The notes beneath the pieces were generated by a model that was not told the origin of the DNA, did not search any database, and saw nothing but the letters and a program-made list of their open reading frames with translations. Shown piece by piece: positions 52,801 to 64,000 of a stretch of 64,000 bases of DNA. The DNA is from Varroa destructor (Eukaryota; Arthropoda; Arachnida; Mesostigmata; Varroidae), in the NCBI RefSeq assembly GCF_002443255.2, contig NW_019211456.1:40341891-40405890 (forward strand), read 5' to 3'. Each line of letters starts with the position of its first letter. Position 1 is the first letter of the stretch. A program made the position numbers and the translations under genes.

Positions 52801-54290
52801 TTGAGTAATGAGAGAATGGACCAGCATTTTGCTGTTCCGCCTACACGTTTTTAGAGAATCATATGATGGATTGAATCTTGTGTTACATCGACGAAAGTAC
52901 GATCTGGGTGTTTTTACATACCTATTCAAATGGCATCTTCCTATGGATGTCACTGTGAGATTTTGAAAAAAATATGAAGCTTTAAACCCTACAGTTTAAA
53001 GACATTTAAATACGTATTCTGTTAGAATACAAATACTTTGTAAACATGCATTGTGCTTAGCGATCTTGCTACAAGTTGCATCGAGGATTTACCCGTGTAT
53101 TTATTTTTTCTACCATCTTATTAAAAATTTCCGGCACGAACAAACCAAATCTACATTCGATCCTTTCCTTCAAGCTTAATCCAGCGCCACAACTACTGAT
53201 GGGAATGATTTTGTCAAGTCTTTGAGCGCCTTTCGATCAGCGCACGATTTCAGAGCTCAATTCATAAGGAACGGAGGCTGATATCTGGCATCAGGTAAAG
53301 TAGCTTAGAGGCTTACCATTAGGACAAAAGCGTAGGCTTTTTCCACAAATTTAGCGAGGATATTAGATACAGGATCGCATGTACGGTATTCATATGTTTT
53401 TGTTGTCAAATGATTGTCAGCAGCCTGTTGTCCTCCTTCTTCACACAGCGAATCATGTTATCTATTATGCAAAATAGTGCCAATTGTGCTTTTTTTCCTT
53501 TTTATTTTATTAACTATTTTGTCTTTATTATATCGCCAGCACTTCGAAAAAATAATATATTCTATTTATCACACGTCATTGTGCAGATTACAACCATATT
53601 TTAAATTGAACTCTGTCCGAAACTAGGGGTCTTGTTTTGGTGGCGAGTTTTATAAAAAAAAAGTATATTGCCAAAAGCAAAAATACTTGACGCTATCAGT
53701 TCAATAATAAAGTGACAATAAAATTTCTTCACATGAAAACAAATACCTTTTTCTGTATAGTTTAAACTAAGTGGGTTGAGGATTCCTGTTTAGTAACCTC
53801 TTCCTGTCAGGCCAATTGTCAAAACGGACATATATGTTTAGGTCTTTCCAGATCTCATTCTGTTCTGTCGAACAGCGAATTTTTATTTAGCACCAAATAA
53901 TTTTGCTGCAACTAGAAGCAATGTGTCTGATATATTTTGTAACTGGCGTCTACGATTAGTAACATGGCTTGAAGTGTTACCTGCAATTGACACATTGTAG
54001 CGCGATCGATCTACTGAAGCGTAACGAAGTCACCAGTTACATCATGTCGAATATGGCGTTTTGCTTGTGAATCTTAGTGCGCTCGAAACAGTTATGCTTC
54101 GTATACGACTTCAACAAACAGCGAACCTCGAGCCTCAAGAGGAAATTCTTAGGGAAGTCCCAAATTTCATTTCGCCAGTATATATCGAAGGCATTGGGCC
54201 ACTGACGTGCTAGGTGTAAATAGCCGCTATATGTATATAAATATATAAATCGGTCGAGTTTATATTAGGGGAAATGAGTTCAGAAGAAAA
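49880..54290. other. Gene-poor region
   Basis: No gene recognised. Less AT-rich patches near 50200-50650 and 51480-51900 may be further decayed elements; their open frames (for example 50663-50926 minus, 51513-51731 plus) have no diagnostic motif. Confidence 0.35.
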
Positions 54291-54539
54291 CAGACTCTAG
54301 GATCGCAAGTCAGTATTCAGTGATCGGGTTTTTCTTTGTTTTTTAAAGGCTACAGCTCTAAAGAGACCTATTGAAGATTGCTGAAAGCATTAGGCAACGA
54401 AGCCTTAAGTAAGCAGGTGGTGCAAACGTTTCACGGGCAGAGATTGAACAGTTAAGGGCTAGCAAGGCGCTGGCCAGATGTCAGGACAACAAAGACAAGA
54501 ACGCATTGTCGTAGTCAAGGACGCTCTTTACGAGAGCGC

Positions 54540-54815
54540 AGTTTAAAGTGTATGGACTTTGTCGACCGAAACTAGCATATCATATATAATGTATTGTAGA
54601 ATTATAACCAAAATACCTGTTAATTTACCTGTCGCCAATTTGCTGCAATTTGCGGTACTTTAGTTAACCAAAAACCCGCCTGTGGAAACGCAAATGGTCG
54701 GTATATAACTGTCTAGGAGCTACCAGAGCGCTAGGAAATGTGTAAAAAGAACAAATACGAAAAAATCATTCTAGCCCGGCTTGCTCAAAAGTTACGACAG
54801 CTTCGCATTTCAGAG
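54540..54815 (+). repeat. Internally deleted relative of the 49-kb element
   Basis: GCAGTTTAAAG..GTCGACCGAAACTAG, TGCAATTTGCGGTACTTTAG and GGAAACGCAAATGGTCGGTA resemble, in the same order, segments at about 49050, 49190 and 49695. The roughly 450 bases that carry the transposase in the 49-kb copy are missing. Pattern of a non-autonomous (MITE-like) derivative. Confidence 0.5.
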
Positions 54816-54819
54816 CGAG

Positions 54820-56850
54820 TGAGCTTAAGATGGAATGGCCAAAAACCGTAGAATACGTAAGGGTGAAAAGTATCTTCATTTGCATTTATGATCACGATAC
54901 CATCTAATTAAATGTACGGAGCGTTCGTTGTAGGCCGCTTAAGAACGAATTAAGATCATTTTTATCATGCCTACACGTTCGATAGTACTGACAACTGTTG
55001 CTCAAAAGTACCAGCAGGTAAGATCACGCCACGAGCTTGGGTCACATTGTGATATCTAACTGCTGCGTAAAGGAGGACGGTTCGGAGGGTGTCTACATGG
55101 CTGATTTGAGCTGTCCAAATGACAATTCCTGATCTGGATACTCCGCTTGGTAACGTTGGCAACAAGATTTAAAAAATTAAGGGCAAAAATGTTATTTTCG
55201 ACAACAATCCAGACGATTTACTTATATACGGAAAAGCACATAGATCGAATTTTTGCCAAGTGTCCTTACTGTGCATACGTGTAGCACATATGCAATGATA
55301 TTACTCAAATAAGGTCTCAATAATGCACGAGCAAGTGACTATATTGAAACATAGAAACCATTTGCTGTTTCCTTTTGAAATGTCAACGCTTTTCGTTACT
55401 CTGGTGTTGAACACAAATGCAACACGATGGCAATGTGGCAGTCTATAACTGTTGTGAGCTATGCTCCAAGGCACATATTGCCATAAATCCAAATATTTCA
55501 AAGCAGCTTGCCCTATAAAATTATTTAAAAATGAGACATTAGCATGTGACAAGACATACTTCTTGCGTATAACTGACTTCGGCACGCTACCGAAAAAATT
55601 ATGATTCAAATAATGCCAATTTTTCAAAAGGCGGCTACAATATTTACAATAATACAAGGATAATAATACAAGAATTTGAGAACTATGAAAACCTACCAGT
55701 TATGCACAGCACACGGAAATCACTGCTGTCTTGTGTTCATATAGACAAAATAACACTGCGCAGAAAATTTTGAGATTTTTTACGTTAAAAAAACGACACG
55801 TCTCAAGTTCTGTAATATTCAGTTGGCAAAGATAAGCACGTATACGTACATGCTATATCCTTCACTGGTCGTCATATGCTGACGGGTGGCACCGTCCTTC
55901 CTCTCACAAGCTGTTTTAGGTGAAGCAATGGGCAAAGCACCATCGAGAAGTTCCTTGTGAGCCTGTCATTTGTTTCCAGCAACCTTGTGGGGAAAAGGGT
56001 ATTACCGCTTCTTAGCATATTGTGACGCTGAACGATACCAACCTAAACATCTCATTGCCATCCTACATGGACCTTACACATCGTATCGCAGAAGCTTCTA
56101 TATATATATATATATACTAAACTTGATGAAAGTGAGGGAAACACTATATAATCGAAGATCTGGGATTTATCGAGTAGTAATCTCTATTCGCCTACTATCA
56201 TTACAGTAATGTCTTCACTGTGAGAGGTTCAATGCTTGTCTAACGCTGAAACCTTAAAGCGTGTGTAGAATAACGTAAATAAAACTCAACCCTCGACAGG
56301 CTCGGGTCTAATGCTAGCGGCTCTGAAGAGGCAAGAATCGCATTGAGGTAGCTTAGTAATAGGAACGGCCACCTCAGCTTACATATCGGATTATTCGCGG
56401 GACCGGCATACGAAAATAATGCCTAACCCAAGAAGACCCATAGGCGATGAATATGAATGAGCATGAATTTCGAATCCGTTGTTTTGAAGAAGCGTACTTA
56501 TAACAAGGAAAATAAATTACTTTTAAATATGTATTAAATGAATGTATCATCAAATAAACGTACCAATTCCAAGGTAATGACCTGAAGTGCGTTTTTTTCG
56601 CATTGGTTTCCATAATGTGCCTGTGCTGTCCTATCAGCTGTCAAGCTAATTTCAGTAATATTAATAAGCAGTAACATTTCAAAAGTACTCAGCAACGGTT
56701 CCACGTTCAATTATATATTTAATGCTGATCAAAAACTATGTTATTTGATTGGGGTTAGGTCAAGCTTCAGCCGTTCCCAGACGATGCAGCAGATTTTTTC
56801 ACCTTAACATGCCCAGTTGCTAGTGCCCTATCCCTCTCCCTTCTCGAACT
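54820..56850. other. Intergenic, no gene recognised
   Basis: (AT)n at 56098-56117. A 118-codon minus-strand open frame (55301-55657) is motif-free and not called. Confidence 0.35.
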
Positions 56851-56856
56851 GATAGA

Positions 56857-57387
56857 TCATGAAATTTGTTTTTTGGAACAGAATACGGATGCATTGTCCT
56901 GAATGGTGTTTGTGTCATGCTGTGAGTTCGCAAGACGTGCACGGCGAGCCAACCGATAAGCCCTCAACTCACTCTCACCGCTTCCGTTTAATTTGTTTGT
57001 GTAATTCATGTAGCTGACACTGCTCGGTGAGGACGCTGTCGGCCGTCCATCCTGTCTACCACCACGAAAGATTCTCGCCAGTGAAACGCTGATCTGATCA
57101 AGTGAGACGAACGCCTCCTTCTGACGCAGCATCGACATCCGGAGCTGTTCTCCGATACGCCAAATTTCTGCCGAAATATCGAGGGCTGTCGTCGGGTCGC
57201 TTGAGGCAAGGGTCCGTGTATCGTTCTGCAACCTCGCAGCTGCCTTATCCGTATTCGCCCAAAGGTCTGTTAAGATACTATGCATCGGTATTGGTAGATG
57301 ACCAGTTTCGAATTCCCGGAAATCGCGTGACATGCTCAAACATGATGCTGAGCTCTCCGGTAGAGCGCAGCCGCTTACGCTATCCAT
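56857..57387 (-). CDS. Hypothetical protein, 176 aa
   Basis: Open frame from ATG 57387 to a stop at 56857, longer and less AT-rich than neighbouring chance frames. Residues about 35-110 are predicted to be mostly helical with regular Leu/Ile/Ala spacing (SILTDLWANTDKAAARL, ISAEIWRIGEQLRMSML, FVSLDQISVSLARIF), as in small coiled-coil adaptor subunits. The C-terminal third is Ser/Asn-rich with a basic patch (RAYRLARRARL). No signal peptide or membrane segment. It lies about 670 bases past the 3' end of the olfactomedin gene on the same strand. An ATTAAA on the minus strand at 56718-56723 could be its poly(A) signal. I do not recognise the family. Coding status is likely but not certain, and a spliced upstream exon is possible. 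Confidence 0.5.
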   Translation of the reverse strand: MDSVSGCALPESSASCLSMSRDFREFETGHLPIPMHSILTDLWANTDKAAARLQNDTRTLASSDPTTALDISAEIWRIGEQLRMSMLRQKEAFVSLDQISVSLARIFRGGRQDGRPTASSPSSVSYMNYTNKLNGSGESELRAYRLARRARLANSQHDTNTIQDNASVFCSKKQIS

Positions 57388-57926
57388 GTAAAACGTATAC
57401 AGTGATGAATTCAGACGGTATATCGTGTCACTTTTCTAGCAAGGTGGGCACGCCAGCATTGAAAGTGACGTAAACACAGCCATATGGCCAAAAACACTCC
57501 GTTAAGACACTTCGTTTCTTTTTCGAAATACTGCTCTTTGATCAAATTTCGAATTGACGACAGATACCAGCATTAGGCGAATTGAGGCATGCGAGGTCGG
57601 CCTTACAGTACGTGGCCACAGAACTAAAAATTATTCAGATATATTTTTATTAGAGAATTAAAAACGTTTAGAAGAGGCGATAAAGAAAGACTATGCCCGT
57701 AAGTTATTTTGCTACTAATATTTCGAATCCTATTAGCCCCTAATATTCTTTAACGCGAAAGCCAAATTATGGAATCGCGAATCAAAGGGTGTTTTAAAAT
57801 AATGAGAACGCCCGGCAAACCGTTTTGGAAAAATCTATGATCATCGAACTGGGTCTGAACAAATATAATGTATCATGTTTGAAGTAAATAGGTACAAGAA
57901 GGTACACTAGCTTTTTCTACAATTGC

Positions 57927-57932
57927 TTTATT
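57927..57932 (-). terminator. Poly(A) signal of the olfactomedin gene
   Basis: AATAAA on the minus strand about 120 bases past the stop codon at 58054. Confidence 0.55.
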
Positions 57933-58053
57933 TTTCTCAGCAATAAACGCCAAAGTTAACGAATTGGAGATAAATATTTCCCTATATCTCTTCGGCCTTC
58001 GTACCTAATAACTAGATAGTTATGTATATCTAAGTGCATTTGAATCGGGTAAC

Positions 58054-60308
58054 TTAATCTGTTGTATTTGGTGCGGAAAATGAAAATGGGTTCGAAGGTG
58101 ATCGAGCGTTCCGAAGTTGGGCTTCTAACAATTCCGCTTGGCGATCTTCTTCAAGCGATCTAACAGGATAAACGAGGTGATTTCCCTTATCAGTTGAAAA
58201 CAACTGATGCTCGCGAGGATTGTAGATTATGAAGGTTGTGTTGCCGAAAGGGTTTGTGAATGATATTGGCGCCTAAAGCAACAAATTGTAAATACCATAA
58301 ATGAAATTCACATTCTGGTAAGCATGATAACGGCTGCCCATGTGTCCATTAACTTCGCCATTGAGTTATTTTCTTGTAGGCAAAAGTTCGAATAATTATA
58401 CAGATAAGACATCCACTTACCTCAAGGCTAATGATCGAGTCCGCAATAAGATCATACGCATACATGTACACCTGGGCGTGAGGTTCTGTCACAGAATTGA
58501 TTGCGTAGAGGACTCCGCACATGATGAACATTTGGCCAATTTTTCGGTGTGGAAGCGTCAGATTCCACATGAACTGCTTCTCAAAGGTTGTTTCATCCAC
58601 CTAACAAATATTTCGTGAAGAAAAAAAAAGTTGGATAGTGTTTCTTTTATTTCGGTACCTCGTTGCTGCTTATCTTCTTTCTGCAGCGACATTAATTATA
58701 ACTCAGATATAGCATGAAGGCTCTGTCGGCCATTTAACTGAAACCCATAACACCCGAATCGTATAGATAGCAATTTAAATTTTTCGCCGGCTCGTGTCAT
58801 TCAGTCTATCCATGTCTTCGATTGCGCGGTTCTTCCCTTTTTTTTTTTAATCAATTACGCAGTATGGATTGATAAACGCGTGTGATTATCGCCTGCTCTC
58901 AATAGAACTCACCTTCAGTAACATGGTGTTATTTGAGCGTGTACTTGCATATATAATCCAAAGGCCATTTTCGTCTGCAACGATATGTGCATAGTTTTGT
59001 TGGCTGGCAAATAGAAAGCTTCGATTTGAGAAAGCCATGTCTTCCACAGCGAGAACCGATACTTGTCCAATAGTGCCTTTACCTCTAAATAAAAGAAGTG
59101 ACGCTATAATAGTTAAACGTTATTGTTACTGTATATGAGTGAAGTTCCCTTCTGGCGGGGTACGTATTGCCATAATAACAGAAAAAAATTTCCAACATTG
59201 AAAAGTACTAAGTTTGTCCAGTAATATTTGATCCATTATTTAGTATAATGGTTTGCGAATGAATAAAAAAAAAAGACGTTTTGAAAAACTAAAGCTTTCA
59301 AAAGGAAGAGCGTAATAGAAATCTATTGATTTTTAGGGATTACGCTCTACCACATATGTGTATTATTCAACATCTGGGCTAGACTCGTTGACTCAGTCTG
59401 TAAATACAGTATGTCTCATTGTTTTATACGTTAACTTCGAAACAATGATCCGAGCCGTTGTTTATCATATAGCTAAGCATTCTGAGGTGACCGTCTTATG
59501 AAGCACAGTTCTTCTGCGTAACATAACAACAATATGTTTTAGGATAAAGTAGGTCGACAATGAAAGGCGTCTGCTGTAATAGGCAGCAGCGATTCTAGAC
59601 GTAGCGTTCAATTTAGGTTGCTAAAAAGCACCAACATAGTAGATACAGAGCCTAATTTAGATAAAGCTTGCTTAGATTTATTTGTGTCATCAGTAACGTA
59701 TTCGATTGATAAGATACACAAAGCCGTTCGAACAGCCTCTACGTATTATTTGAATATAGCGCAAAAGAGATGGTCCAATAAACTATTTCTGGTGAACTAA
59801 TCCCAAAAGGATCACACATTTAGGACAAAGTATATTAAATTAATCGATACCGCTTTCGCCTTCATCCGACTAACTTTTGTTAGACGTTCGCTATACTGGT
59901 CAAGTTACATGTATTTTTCAACTTTGCCGAACAGGGTATTAATATTCTATATGAGATACGTGGATATTACGCCATGCGAGACCGTCTATGACGAAATAGC
60001 CTTCTGAGAACTGCTGCAAAACACCGTATCGATATTATACCGTTTGCTATATCGAGTGGAACGAAAGGAAAGGGTGTGCTTTATCTAGTTATGGCAAACT
60101 TAAACATGATCTCTTATAAAAGATACGCTTACGTACAGGCTTGAGCTATAATGGCCAGGGAAAGTTGTTTTTCAAGATCGAGCCAAGCCTTCAAGTCTGA
60201 TTTACGTTTTCCACGAATATCGAACATCTAGGATAAACAGTAATCATCCTAATGTGTGGCATCTTAAAGCTCTACCGGCAAATAAATGGTTACCATTATC
60301 ACGCTCTG

Positions 60309-60346
<38 letters not shown>

Positions 60347-62874
60347 GGTATTAATCTGATATATATATACATATATATATATATGATATTGAACAAAGTT
60401 ATAAATAGAGCTCAGTTAAACTTCCATAAATATTGATACATTAAATGTTTGCTTACATCTGTTGGAGGCCAGTTGCAATATAGCAGAGTAGGCCTTGTAA
60501 GTTGAGATCTATTAAGAATAAAAGTTATGTGATGGTACAGTATTAGAGTATTAGGAAGCAACAAAGCAACCAAGTTAAACTTCAGTAAACTTACTCAAAT
60601 GATCTCGAGTAAAGCGGTAGGCGCACTATGTTGTTCGACGCATTCTGATGATAATAGAACGTCCCGTTGATAAGCAGATTACCGTTGCCATAGAAAGGGG
60701 AGTTCAACGGTATCTGTTTCGCCGGCGCTCCACTTTGAAACTGTTCTCGGGTCTGAAATTGGATTTCCAGCTTAGTAATGAAAGGAGATGTACCACAAGA
60801 AAGATTTCGATTTAAAACAAATTGTAATCCGTCAGAATCCGTTCCTTCTGAGGTAGAGATGGGATGGCTATATTCCATTTTATGTACCGCCTGGCGAAAG
60901 TATTTCGGAACTTGCTTCGTGGCTGTATTGGCTTTAAGCAGCTCGAAACAAAACTTTCCTCATTTAAGTTGGCAAGCTGACCCGAGTCTGCTTGGCTTGC
61001 ATGGTCCCTGAAAGTGTTCGCTGTGCTTCTTGTACACCTGCTAGGGCTGTATTTTGCACTCAACTTTAGCGTGACATAACGGCTTTGCGAAATGCAAATT
61101 TATTGTTCACAATGAGATAGAGATACTATTAAGAGCCCTCGGGGGGTACGACTGGAAAATTGAGGCCGTTAAATTTACCGGTAGAAAAGTGGGTGCAGTG
61201 TTATAGGAGCCGGCTCGAGATAGGTTATGCGTTAGCTCATGGCAAGCTAGCACGTGGCAAAGTGACGTTATATTAATAATCGCTATTAGCTGCAGATACA
61301 GTTTCCAAGCACTGGCTACGCTATGAGCTTGAACTACGATTTGGATTATTTGTACCGTTGAGAAGAAGACAAAGAAAATACATACATTTTTAAAGGGTCA
61401 CTCTACAAAGCTCTACTTGCATATGTTTGGACCATCTGTTCTCTGACCTTGAACATATACAGATGTTTGTTATCGCCGTGTCTAGTGGCGTAGAAGACTC
61501 TGGATCGATTTGTTACTGCCTCATCATTATCCGGGTAACGAAGTTCATCTTGCCACCAAGCACTGTATAAGGTGCCATTCTCAAGATACATCACAGGTTT
61601 GCCAATTCGGCTTAAACGAGAGTCCGTTGTGCATGCTAAAAAGAGCCACACAATAATCTTGCTTTACTTGACAATGGCGTCGACATGTACGTATAGGTGA
61701 GAATACGAAACTACTGAATTTCATTAAATTTAGACTACTCACATTGTATTTAAATCAACCACTTGCTCATCTTACCAGGATGCCTGTCAGGTTTTCTGGT
61801 CCAGTTGCGTTTGTTAACATCACTATATTCATTTCGCACGTCGGCCATTTCAGGAAGAGCGCTTCGACATCTACACTCAGGGCATTTTCGCAAACACTGG
61901 ACGTGTTGTTTGTCTTTCGGCTCTGGTGTCATTTACCAGACAGGGTTAATATATATATCGATATAGACGAGACAGAAACGGTTAAAAAGAACAGACACTG
62001 GAATAATGCTATAGTTATTACCGTTATTTACTGTCAGAGAATCAGCAATTCCCTTATATCGAAAAGAAAGCCTCTCGAAATAGAACGTGAATAGAGGATG
62101 ACAGCGCCATCTGAGGCTTCTCAATGGTAGAGGTAACACTGAAACTAATAAATCCACGCAATTTTGTTCATCATGTATCGCTTTGTCCAAAGGCAATTTT
62201 GGCACCAGATCAGTGTATAAGCGATGGCTGTTGCAGCCGTGAGGTCTTTTCAATCGTAACTTGAATAGGGTTCTTACCCAAACGTCCAATCGATGCTTCG
62301 ATCTCTCTAATAAAATACATGTGATTTATTGTTAGTGCTATCATAATGAATCACAGATAATATTGTCAGTTTCAATTGAATACATTGAACCATCGTCAAT
62401 TCTCTAACTAGTTAACCACTAAAAGATAAATATCAAGTAATCAGAATCGATTTGAACGTTTTTCGAAATTATTCTCCGTCTAATAATAGCTTAAACAAAC
62501 ATTTTCTTCAACATCGTTAGGACACAGGTTTACGCACATATAGAATTCAGAAACAGTCCTCCCTTCATATGCAATTTCTCCCTAATTCAGTGAAACTTAC
62601 TTACCATTTTGACATTAGCAAGTTGCACACGATTACGCTTTTACTGATCGTGGGTATGGTTTTATATTTATTGTATCATGGAATGGGCAATTAGAAAGCT
62701 TCCAGCTTTATTTACAGTGACAGATTTAGCCTCTGATGTTTCAATGCTAATTCATCAACTGAATCAACATACTTTTTCTGCGTAGTTGTACGTAGAGCTT
62801 ACCTGAACCAAATAAAATCTCCTCATTAGAAGATCGCCAGTCAAGAGGCTCGTGCCCATCTGGAACATGCATGA
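58054..62874 (-). CDS. Olfactomedin-domain protein (5' exons not identified)
   Basis: Secreted or cell-surface protein of the olfactomedin/gliomedin/noelin type, which mediates extracellular adhesion. Exons on the minus strand: 62874-62803, [62304-62278 candidate], 61635-61448, 60752-60595, 59084-58913, 58600-58421 and 58272-58054. All junction phases agree, giving about 328 visible residues. The OLF domain runs from the conserved first Cys (ACTTDSRLSRIGKPV) through KHLYMFK, FYGNGNLLINGTFYYHQ, the hallmark VADENGLWIIYAS, FIMCGVLYAINS with the second conserved Cys, VYMYAYDL, and TTFIIYNPREHQLFSTDKG. A 35-residue tail rich in Glu, Asn and Ser follows. Sequons such as NGT and NNT are frequent. 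The N-terminus (signal or anchor) is missing and probably lies past the right edge. The exact subfamily cannot be told from the domain alone. Confidence 0.9.
59297..59345. repeat. 10-bp inverted repeat
   Basis: AGAGCGTAAT and its reverse complement separated by about 22 bases, in an intron of the olfactomedin gene. Confidence 0.5.
60314..60385. repeat. AT microsatellite cluster
   Basis: Three (AT)n runs in an intron of the olfactomedin gene. Confidence 0.85.
62278..62304 (-). other. Candidate 27-nt micro-exon of the olfactomedin gene
   Basis: AGAG before 62304 and GG/GTAAGA after 62278 bound 27 bases that would insert nine residues (EIEASIGRL-like) just before the domain without changing phase. 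The stronger-looking acceptor two bases earlier would break the frame. Confidence 0.3.
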
Positions 62875-64000
62875 CTTTAATTATTAGTAGATGTGTCCTT
62901 AAGTGGAAACAGCCTGTTGCAATGGTTGGCCTTGTCGTCGGACATCGAAAACAGCTAGAATTGGTATCCAATAGGCCTTTTTACTCAGTATACTGTCCTA
63001 CATATCTTCTAACTGGTAGCAAGTTTTCCGTTCATAAATTGTACAGTCTATCACAGCCATATTGTAAATCGAGCGATGTGAATGTCAAAAACGTGACAAA
63101 CTGGCACTGTTTAGCACAAGTTGGCACTGAGGCTTTATCAAAATAAAAATGGTTTGTATCTCATGTAATTGTTTGAAGAAGCAATATAGTTCGAGTTGGG
63201 TACATAATTTACTTGACGCAAAACATGGCTACCACAACACAACGCGTTGGTCTCTGGTTAAAACAACATTGGTGTCGCTACGGCTATGTGGATGAGGGGA
63301 AAATCCCAAGGCAATGCTACTGGGCGTTGTGCTTTGTGGCAAAACAATCCATAAATTGTTTCCAAAAATCCGTATTTACATAAAAGATATATGCACAAAA
63401 TGCATCTCTGTCAAGGAAGTTGTATGGTAGGTAAATACCCGACACTGATATGTCTAATTCAGCCACACAAAGAGTAGATAGCACTTCGACGAAGCTCGAT
63501 TGCATTGGTAATGCTATTTTAAATTAAGCAGAGACATACATGCCTCACCGTTGGATATATTGCTTGAAAGAAGAATAAAATCTACTAGGAACTTTGCCAA
63601 AAGCCCAAAATAATTAAATAACAAACAAACAAAATAATAAGCCCATGTCAACGGGCAATAACGGTCACCAATGGATCATCCGGGCCGGATATAAGAAAGC
63701 CTAGCAATGGACGGAGAACACTGGCGCAAGGTCAGGAGTGTAAGGCCGATTAGCAAATAAGGGAAACCCAACCAGCTTCTTATGAGCAACTGGAGCATGC
63801 AAAGTAATGAGGGGCTTCAATGAAACATTGGGCTCCCTTGATAAAATTAGGGATGCTGTAGAATGCAGGCGTGAACGGCGTCACATTATTTAGTGAAACA
63901 GCTGGAAACAATTTTAGTCTGATATTTGATTTCGATAATTTGTCGCTACATTCTCTGCCTTATCATTGGCCTTTGTTACCAGACGCTGTATGCGTGTCGC
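62875..64000. other. Upstream of first recognised olfactomedin exon
   Basis: Probably intron or 5' region of the olfactomedin gene. I could not find an exon with a donor in the required phase. The plus-strand open frame 62871-63146 and the minus-strand frame 63317-63505 have no motifs. Confidence 0.35.

Noticed and set aside
55301..55657. 118-codon minus-strand frame rich in Cys, His and Tyr
   Set aside because: Cys/His spacing fits no zinc-finger pattern; composition looks like translated AT-rich DNA.
61744..62289. Overlapping open frames on both strands
   Set aside because: They fall in an intron of the olfactomedin gene, and neither shows domain motifs.

Overview
Eukaryotic nuclear DNA, AT-rich, with spliced genes, GT-AG introns, AATAAA signals, many AT microsatellites and decayed mariner-type transposons. 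The proteins are of arthropod type. The Mn-superoxide dismutase and TBP read best as chelicerate/Acari, and a mesostigmatan mite is my best guess. This is inference from protein style only; no search was possible.

Layout. (1) 1-9225, minus strand: four tandem paralogues of an unrecognised single-pass membrane protein family (copies A-D; A runs off the left edge), with a dead mariner between B and C. (2) 11312-12349, minus: two-exon mitochondrial Mn superoxide dismutase. It is head-to-head with (3) 13042-15735, plus: three-exon proteasome regulator PI31 (PSMF1). About 690 bp separate the two start codons. (4) 19230-21278, plus: TATA-box-binding protein in six coding exons, probably with a non-coding 5' exon upstream. 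(5) About 21.7-56.8 kb: a gene-poor stretch with no gene I can recognise. It holds two more mariner relics (36.5-37.3 kb and 44.2-44.5 kb), a relic of a different Tc1/mariner lineage (49.3-49.7 kb) with an apparent internally deleted relative at 54.5-54.8 kb, three weak tRNA-like (SINE-head-like) relics, a 72-nt perfect palindrome built on an AT microsatellite, and other hairpins. (6) 56857-57387, minus: a 176-aa open frame of unknown function. (7) 58054-62874, minus: an extracellular olfactomedin-domain protein reconstructed over at least six exons, plus a possible 27-nt micro-exon. Its N-terminal exons are not identified and probably lie beyond the right edge.

The genes do not form a pathway. 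Three are housekeeping genes (SOD2, PI31, TBP), one is an extracellular matrix/adhesion-type protein, and the membrane-protein array is the most likely lineage-specific novelty. Exon boundaries were placed by hand from splice signals, reading phase and family conservation. The reading frames of the joined exons agree throughout SOD2, PI31, TBP and the olfactomedin domain.
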